Of a stretch of 64,000 bases of DNA, positions 22,911 through 31,591 are shown piece after piece. A program made the position numbers and the translations under genes. The stretch is from positions 806,001-870,000 of the forward strand of contig BLAL01000006.1 in NCBI GenBank assembly GCA_015698045.1, read 5' to 3'. The notes beneath the pieces were generated by a model. The model was not told the origin of the DNA. It was given only the letters and a program-made list of their open reading frames with translations, and made no database searches. Numbering within the stretch: position 1 is the first letter of the stretch; every line of letters begins with the position of its first letter. This DNA is from Rhizophagus clarus. Taxonomy: Eukaryota; Glomeromycota; Glomeromycetes; Glomerales; Glomeraceae.

Positions 22911-23185
22911 AATAATAAACCATGTGTTATTGTTTTACTAATTGTGATTATCATTAATTTATAATTTTATTAATAAAAGAAAATAGTATGTATATACAGT
23001 GTTATTGTGTAATTATTAGATAAATTATAATAACTTTATTATAAAATGAGAAATTAAATTATGAAACGCACAATTTGGATTTTATCATCTGAATTGATGT
23101 CTGAACATCCAGATTTACAATCTTTAAAACAGATATATTTGGTGAATATCAACGGATACAACATAAATATAGACCTTATTGTATA

Positions 23186-23266
23186 TAGTCAGCTCTCGAT
23201 ATAACGAACTCGCTTTTTGTAATTTTTGGATTCTATGCACTGTTACCATAATTTTTCCACCATATA
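23186..23266. mobile_element. Possible solitary pogo-like terminus
   Basis: CAGCTCTCGATATAACGAAC after a TA-rich flank resembles pogo/Tigger ends, as does the start of the pogo element at 62383 (CAGTACACCCTTACTATAGT). It runs into the CCCTATAA element at 23267, which may have interrupted it. No partner end found. Confidence 0.35.
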
Positions 23267-24741
23267 CCCTATAAAAAAACTGGATACGTTTTAATAAGAT
23301 TTTTATATGATTTTTTTCCTTAGAAATAACGTATCACAATAGACCGTTGAAAAGAGCGAAAATGCACAATTCCATATCACTATAAATATGGTTTAGATAC
23401 AGTATATATTTGCATGGAATTCATACAGAATTTACATGATTTAATCACTGATTTATCACGAAATTTATATTATTGCTTATTAAATTTACTGCTTATATTA
23501 CAATTTATTACAAGACTTTATTTACATAAATTTAATTTTATTTTATTAAATCAAAAAATAAAAAAAAAATAAAATAAAACACAAATATATTATGAATAAT
23601 TTATCCCTATCAAACCAACTTTTGATTTCTTTAAAGAAACATCATTATAAATATTATTAATGTTTCTTTTTGTTTTGGTTTGCAAAAGTCTCCAGGAGCA
23701 GTTAGTCCAAAAAAATAACCTATTCCTTCAAAATAAATGAAAAAAAATACTAATACGTTTCTTTAACTCAATTAGGCTAACGTTTCCCTATTTACCTATA
23801 ATTCTGGGTTCGTCCATGCCATCAGGAGTCAGACAACCTATAACAAAAAAAAAAGAAATATAAGCTCCGCCTATATAGTACCTGCAATCATCCAAGTCTC
23901 CAAGCATCAGGTTCCTACCTGACCTACAAAAAAAAAGAACTTCCAAACTGACCTGAAAAAAGAAAAAAGGAACCAAGCAGCCAAAAAAAAACTGGTTTAC
24001 AAAATAAAAAGAATAAATATAAATAAAAAAGAAAGGGTAGTAAGGTGGAAATAAAAAGTAAAATAAATAAAAAAAAATTTTTTTTTTTTTTGAAAAAGGA
24101 ATAACGAAGTTAGGGAAATAAAAAAAGATTTTTAAAAGGATGACAAAGTTAAAAAAATAAAGCAGAAGGTAACTTACATAACCCGGCTTATAAGAACATC
24201 TCTTTTTAAATTAAGAACTCAGGAATTACCTGCACTAAATACGTCTTTTTATTCACCAGTCCTGACAAACCTTGTGTCAGCAGTCATGGTTAGTCCATCT
24301 TTAACCATTTTTTTCCTTTGGCCCTTCCTCTAAGGATACCTATGCTGCCAGAGGGGAGAACATTCAGAAATAATTCAGTAAAAAAGAGGTGCAAAAATAA
24401 TTTTTTTTTAAAAAAAGAAAGGGTAATAAATGAATAAAACCAAAAAAAAAAAAATTATTTTAAAGAGATCAATGAAGTTAGAAAAATAAAGGAGAAGAAA
24501 TTTTTAAAAAAAGGGTAATAAAAAAGGGGCAACAAATAAAAGAAAAAAGATTTTTTTTTAAAAAAGATAAGTTCAAAAATTCCGTATACATGTTGTATAC
24601 TGTATATTAATTTTTCCGTATACATTCCATATGCACCAATTTTTAAAAAACATTTAAAAATGAATTACGTATTAAATATATGGGATTATTATACAGATTC
24701 GGCAAAAATACATATCAAACGTTTATAAATTGTATCCTTTC

Positions 24742-25509
24742 TCGATGACATATAAACTACTGATGAACGAACTGGAGGAAGGAAACAGTTTTCAACTTAA
24801 CTCGTCTTTCAGTTATAAGATCAAACAATTTACACAAGTCCTACCCATGATGTGCACACTCCACGAACGGGAACCATATTTGTATATGTTGATGCGCTGT
24901 GTCAGATGTATGAAAACAATAGAGGACTGGAACCATCTCTGGAGGTGTAAAAGCAACAACACCAACATCACACAATTTATAAATAGCGCATGGGAGACTA
25001 TAGCTGGGGAGTGGTTATCACTGTCAGAGGACGCGTCAGACACAAACTTTCATGTGAAAATCTTAAACATTTTGAATGAAAAGTCATCCTTTCTGAACCG
25101 TGCAAAAATATTTGACGAGGCAATTTGCAGTTTCGTAAACAAATCACTATATATGGGATACACTGACAACAAATATAAACAATTAATTGGAAAATTCATC
25201 ACAAAATTCCAACTAGAAGTCAAAGAAATCTGGAAACAAAGATGTTCAGAGGTCATACAATGGGAAAAATGTCACGAAATCACATCAAAAATCAAAAAAG
25301 AACACACGACGATGAAAGTTATACAAAAAACTTTCTATAACAGAAATTATGAGCTAAGCAAAAAGGCATTCTTACAAGGTTGCATCGACAGATGGGTCGG
25401 GTCATGTGTAAAAGGAACAAGTAAATTAGAGAAGGTATGGAGGGAGCAGAAGGTCGACGACCTATGGACATACACTCTTAATAGGGATACATTATTTAGC
25501 GTAGATTGA
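24742..25509 (+). CDS. LINE 2 ORF2 C-terminal fragment
   Basis: Open for about 255 codons to the stop at 25507-25509, with no internal stop. Contains the C-terminal knuckle CVRCMKTIEDWNHLWRC (C-x2-C-x8-H-x3-C), followed by a helical, basic region (FQLEVKEIWKQRCSEVIQW) and a tryptophan-rich end (WVGSC, WREQKVDDLWTYTL). Reverse transcriptase and RNase H are missing through 5' truncation. The clean frame suggests a young insertion. Spacing of the knuckle matches LINE 1, but the two proteins are otherwise quite different, so they belong to different LINE subfamilies. Confidence 0.8.
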   Translation, partial: SMTYKLLMNELEEGNSFQLNSSFSYKIKQFTQVLPMMCTLHEREPYLYMLMRCVRCMKTIEDWNHLWRCKSNNTNITQFINSAWETIAGEWLSLSEDASDTNFHVKILNILNEKSSFLNRAKIFDEAICSFVNKSLYMGYTDNKYKQLIGKFITKFQLEVKEIWKQRCSEVIQWEKCHEITSKIKKEHTTMKVIQKTFYNRNYELSKKAFLQGCIDRWVGSCVKGTSKLEKVWREQKVDDLWTYTLNRDTLFSVD

Positions 25510-25705
25510 AATATAGTTAGTTTTAATAACAATAGTTTACACAAAACAATTCAATTTAGCGTGAAGTTTAAAATTTAGATAGGTCTCCACTATCTCTATA
25601 GTGGCTTTAATGTATAGGTGTAAACTTTCTTATGCTTAAGTCAGCGGGTTATAACTGTTTAAGTCATATCCCCGAGGGTGTTCATTAAAGGAAAAAAAAA
25701 AAATC
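24742..25705 (+). mobile_element. LINE 2, short 5'-truncated copy
   Basis: Flanked by a perfect 10-bp target duplication GTATCCTTTC (24732-24741 and 25706-25715). The 3' end is an A-run (about 25692-25702). It contains only the last part of ORF2 and the 3' UTR. It lies inside copy 3 of the CCCTATAA element, so it is the younger of the two. Confidence 0.9.
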
Positions 25706-25789
25706 GTATCCTTTCCGGATACTTTATTATACCGGTTTTATATATTCATTATGCACAATATGATATAAAAAAATAACATAAATAAATTG

Positions 25790-25835
25790 CCAGTTGGTTC
25801 AATTGCTTAAAGCGCACACTTAGCTTCACAGTCTG
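25790..25835 (+). other. Worn tRNA-like remnant
   Basis: ATTGCCAGTTGGTTCAATTG then CTTAAAGCG resembles the 5' half (acceptor and D-arm) of the tRNA-like genes that follow, but the 3' half is gone. Confidence 0.4.
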
Positions 25836-26060
25836 AAAATCTGAAATCTTTGTAGCTGCATTAGAATTCTTTTTTGCATTTGTGAATACACAGCACATAC
25901 ACATATGCTATATAATCATTTTTTTTTGTTACCCTTAATTATGATATTATGATATGAATCATCTGGATTCATTTCAACTAAGTATGAGATTAGAGGATTT
26001 AATTTGACATCAGATATATTGCATAAATATGTCATATAATAACAAAATGCACAATAAATC

Positions 26061-26158
26061 GCCCGGTTAGTTCAGTTGGTTAGAACGCCACACCCTACAT
26101 ATGATTGGTTGTTTAATAATATGATCGTGGAAACGCGGGTTCGATTCCTGCACTGGGC
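26061..26158 (+). tRNA. tRNA-like gene with insert in anticodon arm, copy 3
   Basis: 98-nt cloverleaf: acceptor GCCCGGT/ACTGGGC, D-arm GTTC/GAAC, T-arm GCGGG/CCTGC, perfect A box (TTAGTTCAGTTGG) and B box (GGTTCGATTCC), then TTTTTT. The anticodon arm holds about 25 extra nt. Read with the canonical intron position, the anticodon would be CTA, but T33 is missing and the stem has an A-C mismatch, so this is not a safe isotype call. It is in the opposite orientation to the cluster at 8-9 kb and shares its flank (GCTGCGACTAATCAA...ACCGCAGTAAT). Confidence 0.6.
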
Positions 26159-26339
26159 TTTTTCTTATGAACAATTTTTTTTTTTAAATATTCATATAAT
26201 TATATTGCTGCGACTAATCAAATCTCATTAACCGCAGTAATCCCTTCAGTACTAATATCTTATGGTTATAAGTTAATAATTCGTGTGCGTGTGTTTTATG
26301 CAATAATAATAATGAAAATATATGTAATATATAATATGT

Positions 26340-26344
<5 letters not shown>

Positions 26345-26371
<27 letters not shown>

Positions 26372-26372
26372 T
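26345..26372. repeat. (AT)n microsatellite
   Basis: About 13 uninterrupted AT dinucleotides. Confidence 0.9.
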
Positions 26373-26568
26373 TTAAAAAAAAAATTCTTTGTGCGGTTAA
26401 TCAATTACATCGATTATTAGCGCTGGTGAAATAATCGATAATAAAAGGTTTTTTTCATATGTTAATGGTACACGATCTTTTACGAATATATAAACAAAAA
26501 TCAGCGGGAGCCAATAATTTATGTTCATTATATATAGCACTCGAAATATAAATAAATTGCCTGGTTAG

Positions 26569-26659
26569 TTCAGTTGGTTAGAACGCCACACCCTACATGT
26601 GATTGTTTAAAGTTGTTTAAAAAGATCATGGAAACGCGGGTTCAATTCCTGCACCGGGC
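26569..26659 (+). tRNA. tRNA-like gene with insert in anticodon arm, copy 4
   Basis: Same fold as copy 3, with acceptor GCCTGGT/ACCGGGC; pairs 4 and 5 differ from copy 3 yet still pair. The B box is GGTTCAATTCC (one change) and the anticodon stem has an extra mismatch (CATGG), so it is probably decaying. TCTTTT follows. Confidence 0.5.
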
Positions 26660-26660
26660 T

Positions 26661-28172
26661 TCTTTTGTGCATAATCTTTTTTTTTTTATTGCCATAACTA
26701 ATCATGACATAAACGGTACAATATGTGAATCACGTTGATAAAGTACGCAAATAATAATTTTTTATATAACTGATAAATAAACTTACAGGAAATTTATAAT
26801 CAAGTTATTAACATCAATTGGTAAAACGCCATATTTTTTGCTTAGCTTTCATTTATATATATGAAGCGCATCACAAGTGCGATTTTAATTCTAACTAGGT
26901 TTAACGTAAGGGCATTTTGACATTTATACCTTCGCATTTTATAGTTATTTATTCTCATTTATTATACTTTTTGGCTGGGTAAACAGATTTTTAAACTGGT
27001 TACAAAGCTAAGTTAATATCTAGTTTAAACCGAATTTTAAACCATTTCACATACTGTCTCTGTAAGTTCCTATTTTTCAACCAAGTTTTACAGAAACTAA
27101 GTTTGGAAGTATTGAACATCCACCTATGCACTTGTGACACAAATAATAAGGTTATAATTTATAAACCTTTGATGATCACCGTGAACATATCCCAAAATAT
27201 GATACCACGTGAATCTGCGACAATAATAAAATTTTTGATCATCGTTATGCGGTTATGTCGATTTCTAATCGACTAACAGACTCCTGATTCCCTGAATAAA
27301 TCCATAATTTACAATTTGTTGAGACATTTTAGAAATTTCTGGTAAGAATTTTACTTTATTTAAAACTCTTGGCATCACATCATTTTTCTAAAAAATTATT
27401 CGTTTACTTGATTTTACTAAAATATTTTTATGCGATTTAATCTTCTGCTGTGCCTCCTTTCTCCGATTCTTAAGTTATAATTTATTTTCCTACGAATAAC
27501 TCAAAACTATTTTCACACAATTCTGAAACAAGTTTAACTATATCAGCGTCAAGATATATGTATCGACTTACAGTATGTTATGGAAAAATTTTGACCACTG
27601 TGCTAAAAACATCATTTATTTTCTCTTGAACGCTGTAAACGGTCTAACAGGTCTAACAGGTCTAACAGTACAACTTCCTATTCTATTAAATATTATATTT
27701 AAGTAGGTTGACAGTTAGATCATAAATAAATTTAAAATTAATTTTTGGTATAATGACTATAATGTGACATTATTTTTTATTTTTTAACGTTTTTGAATCT
27801 TTCACTTATTGTAATGTTTGATGTAAAAAAAAAAAGGTTTTAGATAATGACCAGCAGAAAGAGTTCAGTTTACAATTATTTTTTATATCTAAAGACTTTA
27901 TTGTAAGAATATATTCTAAACAAAATAAAAAGAGACGCTGTTTGTTATGACATGACATTTAGCACGTCTTTTTACGAAAAAAGATTTACTTTAAAAATGA
28001 TCTAACGTTAATTGGTTAATTGGAATGATCGATAAATTGATACTGTAAATGGAAATATGATTTGTAGCACGTAGCACATAATTTATACCAGATTTCCAAA
28101 TTTGTTTAATTGTACACGTCTTTTTACTCTATTTAAAGTGTATTTTTTCGCTCAAAAAAATTTTATTATTCA
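26661..28172. other. No gene seen
   Basis: AT-rich intergenic sequence. A 9-bp unit GGTCTAACA is repeated three times at 27641-27667. The phrase CACGTCTTTTTAC occurs twice (about 27963 and 28115). Confidence 0.5.
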
Positions 28173-28378
28173 ATGGAATCTCTTACAAAAAATTCCTTAG
28201 ACTTAGACAGTGGGAAGGAAATCATTAAAAAAAGTTTTGCAAAATGGACATTTGATAATTTCATTCAAAGAAAGCAATTAAGTTACAATGGAAAGGGAGC
28301 ATTATTTGAATGGATACCATATAATGAGCTTATCGATATTAAAGAAGTAGGAGGTAATTGTTTAGGTACAGCAATATA

Positions 28379-28994
28379 CCCTATAAAAAATAAATGTCTG
28401 GAAAATGTTATCAAAAATGTTTGGAAAATGTCCAGAATAAATCTGATGTGTCCGGAAAATGTCCACTTTTTTGGTACATGTCTGACACACTTCTGATACT
28501 TAAAATTTTAACATGTCCTAACTTTGTCTAGAATTTGTCCTGTATTTGTTTGGTATAAAATTTTGGACAAATTCTGGACAGTTAAACCTGGACAAATTCT
28601 GGACATAGTAAAAAAACCAGATAGACAAATTCCGGACACCATTTCCAAAAAAGGATAAATTAATTTGTAAAAAAATGCAAAAAGCACAAAACTGACATTC
28701 AAAATCTTTTCTGTCGTACTAATTAAAATTGCAGAGCAGGCAAAAATACTATAATCTATGATATAAAAATTTTAGGTTAAGGAATAATGATGATCATCTA
28801 TCCATTGATCATCTTTTGTGGCAAAATTTTATGAAAATACATTTCCAGACAATTTCAGGACAAATTCCTAATATCCCAAAAATGCAGTATTTTGAAACAG
28901 TTTCCAGACACACAGTATCCAGAATTTCCAGACAATTATTTAGACAATTTTTCTGGACATTTTCTGGACATTATCTGTACACATTTTTTATAGG
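28379..28994 (+). mobile_element. CCCTATRA-type TIR element in exon (616 bp)
   Basis: Starts CCCTATAAAAAATAAATG and ends CATTTTTTATAGG, flanked by ATA on both sides. The interior has many copies of TCTGGACA/TGTCCAGA. No ORF. Its first 40 bp nearly match those of the next element. It interrupts the kinase-like exon between TAI and WKEG. Confidence 0.85.
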
Positions 28995-29035
28995 ATATGG
29001 AAAGAAGGATCATTACATTATTGTGAAAATGAATG

Positions 29036-29816
29036 CCCTATGAAAAAAGAATGTCTGGAAAATGTTTACGAAAATGTCCAGAAATTGTCCAGGTGCTTCA
29101 AAAATTGTCATGAAAATGTCCAGGAAATTGATCTCTTTTGTTGTCTGGAATTTTTTGCATGCCCAGTTTTTTTTATACATGAAATTTTCCAGACAAATTC
29201 TGGACAAATAAACCTGACAAATTCCGGACATAAAATATTCCGGACATATTCTGGACAAAATAAACCAAACAAATTCTGGACATAAAATATTCCAGACATA
29301 TTCTGGACGAAATAAACCACATAAAATATTCTGGACATATTCTGGACAAAATAAACCAAATAAATTCTGGACATTTTAAATTCCAGACAAATTCTGGACA
29401 AATAAAACCAACAAATTCCAGACATAATAAAATTCTGGACAAATTCTAGACAATGTTTCTAAGAATATAAAATTTTAAATTTTAAAAAAATGCAAAAAGC
29501 ACAAAACTGATATTTATAACCGCCCCCTGACGTAATAAGTAAAATTGAAGAGCAGCCAAAAATGCTATCTATGATGTTAATTCAAACTTTGGTTAATCGT
29601 GTAGGAAGTGGTAAACTCCTGCTAATCATCCAGGATAAAATTGGATTGTTCAGAATTCTGGAAAATTCCAGACAAATTTGAACCTGGACATATTCCGAAC
29701 ATCCAGAAACGCGCACGTTTTGAAATATTTTCCAGATTTACCAAACGTCCAAAAATTGTCTGTTTATTTTTCTGGACAATTTCAGCATGAATTCTGGATG
29801 CATTTTTTTCGTAGGG
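29036..29816 (+). mobile_element. CCCTATRA-type TIR element in exon (781 bp)
   Basis: Starts CCCTATGAAAAAAGAATG and ends CATTTTTTTCGTAGGG, flanked by ATG on both sides (29033-29035, 29817-29819). The interior is packed with ATTCTGGACAAA units, about 25 TCTGGACA-type motifs. Removing it with one ATG gives the continuous reading ENEWIRKSYEK, which aligns to KKEWTRVSYEK in the next module. Confidence 0.88.
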
Positions 29817-30971
29817 ATGGATAAGAAAATCGTATGAAAAAGTTGTATTAAGGTTTTTTTATGGCTCTCAAAAGGAAAATGATGAGTTGTTAAGAAAATC
29901 TAATGTAAATTTTTTAATAAGGTTTTTATTAAACATTCAAGTAACTATTTCTTACGAATTTATGAATAAGGTATTAAATCTTTATAATAATTTATTGGGA
30001 ATTTTGTTATACATGTTTATTTATTTGTTTTTTTTTTTTTTTTATAGGTCGAATCATATTGTGATGAAAATTTTAGTGGCAATTATGGAATATCTCAAAA
30101 CCCAGACACGAAAGATTATATTTTGGTTTTTTCCCAAGATTATCTTAAACAATATTGTAAAGTATGTTATAATAAATATGAATTTGAATGGTGTAAAACA
30201 TGTCAAATGAATATTCTAAAAAGTAATTTTGCAAACTGGACTAGTGGAAATAGAAATATTAATAGTTTCATTCAAAAAATGCAATCAAAAATCAATAAAC
30301 CTGGTGATATTATATTTGAATGGATACCATATAATAATTTCATTAATGTTAAAGAAATAGAAGGCAATTGTTTGATTACAACAATATGGAAAAATGCGCC
30401 ATTTTATTATGATATTAGTAAAAAGGAATGGACAAGAGTATCATATGAAAAAACTTGCTTAAGAAATATATATAATTCACAATATCTTACTGACAAACTT
30501 TTAAATGAGGTATCAAATTTTCTATTAATTTAGTTTGAATATTAAACACCGTAAACGTATATTAATATAACATTAACTTTTTGTTTTATTTAATAGGTTG
30601 AATCATATTTATTAGATTATGAAAACGAGCGTCAAAGGTATAATGAAAGTAAAAAATGTCAAAATTATGGAGTATCTCAAAATCCATATACAAAAAATTA
30701 TATTTTGGTTTTTGACATTAAATATATACAATTTTATTGTGAAAAATGTGGCAATAAATATGAAAATTCATATAGTAAATGGTGCCAAGCATGTCAAATA
30801 AACTATTTTAAAAATAATTTTACAAACTGGACTAGCGGAAACGAAAAAATTGATGATCTTATCCAAGAAGAGCAATTAAAATATGGTGGACATGGACATG
30901 GCACGGTATTTGAATGGATACCATATAATATGATTAACCCATTATGGAAATATCACATGAGAAGACTGTGA

Positions 30972-31591
30972 ATCACAAGTTAACCACGTGATCCTGCAGC
31001 ATCTATTTTTTGTTTTACTTTCCTACGGTAAATAATACATTTTTTAACTTTTTTAAACGTGTATTCTGATAAATCTTTCACTTGGGATTTTTTAGATATG
31101 GTAAAATCATATTTGTCACCATGCTAGATTTCTTAATTCGGCCATGGGAAGATAATACTGGGTAAATGTGATCACGGCTCAGCCATGATCGGTAAACTTA
31201 AGAAAGTTAGACCGTGGCTGATATCCGTCAATCGTCATTTGATCGATCGTATCAATCGTATTAACGAAAAATTTAATATTGTCATCGTTAGTACAATAGC
31301 TGTCTACATGTCTACATTATTTAAATCAATTATAATTAATAGGAAAAGATTACAAATGATAACAGATAATTAAGAATCGTGGTATAAAATTTTACATATA
31401 TAAATATTTAAATGAAAGATAAATAAATTGCGTTTTCCAAATATATCCAAATCCGAAAAAACATCTCTAGCCTGCTGCTTCACGTCGTGTATTAATAAAA
31501 GTGACATACTGGACAAATCTTGTTAGGTTACAAATTTTTTTAAATAGATGTATGAAATGGAGAAAAAAAAAAAAAATTTTTTTTTTAAAAA
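30972..31591. other. No gene seen
   Basis: Intergenic. GATCACGGCTCAGCCATGATC at 31168-31188 is a near-perfect palindrome, followed by CGTGGCTGA, which repeats one arm. Confidence 0.5.

Larger units (their letters stand above)
23267..25735 (+). mobile_element. CCCTATAA-family TIR element, copy 3, split by a LINE
   Basis: Begins CCCTATAAAAAAACTGGATA like copy 1 and follows the same plan: ATACGGA-type motifs, a TCTCCAAG/CATGCC block near 23800-23910, purine-rich low-complexity middle, then GTATACAT motifs. It is clearly more diverged than copies 1 and 2. At 24741/24742 it is interrupted by LINE 2; its last ~20-30 bp resume after 25705 (CCGGATACTTTATTATACCGG). The right end is approximate. Left flank ATA. 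Confidence 0.65.
28173..30971 (+). pseudogene. Tandem zinc-ribbon/kinase-N-lobe gene, disrupted by two TIR elements
   Basis: Three successive modules of the Glomeromycotina kinase-like family. A full module reads zinc ribbon (CKVCYNKYEFEWCKTC), NWTSGN, FIQ helix, FEWIPYNNF, a glycine-loop region (IEGNCLITTIW), then a strand/helix ending LLNE, VESY and ISQNPDTKDYILVF. That corresponds to a kinase N-lobe up to the hinge, after which the next zinc ribbon starts: no C-lobe, no HRD or DFG, and the VAIK lysine is not preserved. Exon 1 starts at ATG 28173 (MESLTKNSLD); introns at 29971-30047 and 30510-30596 are GT-AG and phase 0. Exon 3 (30597-30971) ends early, soon after FEWIPYN. Exon 1 is interrupted by TIR elements at 28379 and 29036. 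Module order and splice sites are seen; a pseudokinase scaffold role is a guess. Confidence 0.75.

Noticed and set aside
24730-24741. LINE 2 ORF start codon
   Set aside because: The in-frame start is a TTG in the target duplication; the LINE is 5'-truncated, so no true start exists here.
26061-26158. Amber-suppressor tRNA (anticodon CTA)
   Set aside because: It depends on a canonical intron position, T33 is missing, the anticodon stem has a mismatch and other copies would read a different anticodon.
29013-29442. Cluster of overlapping ORFs on both strands (repeats such as MSRICPEYFM)
   Set aside because: They are translations of the TCTGGACA repeat inside a TIR element, not proteins.
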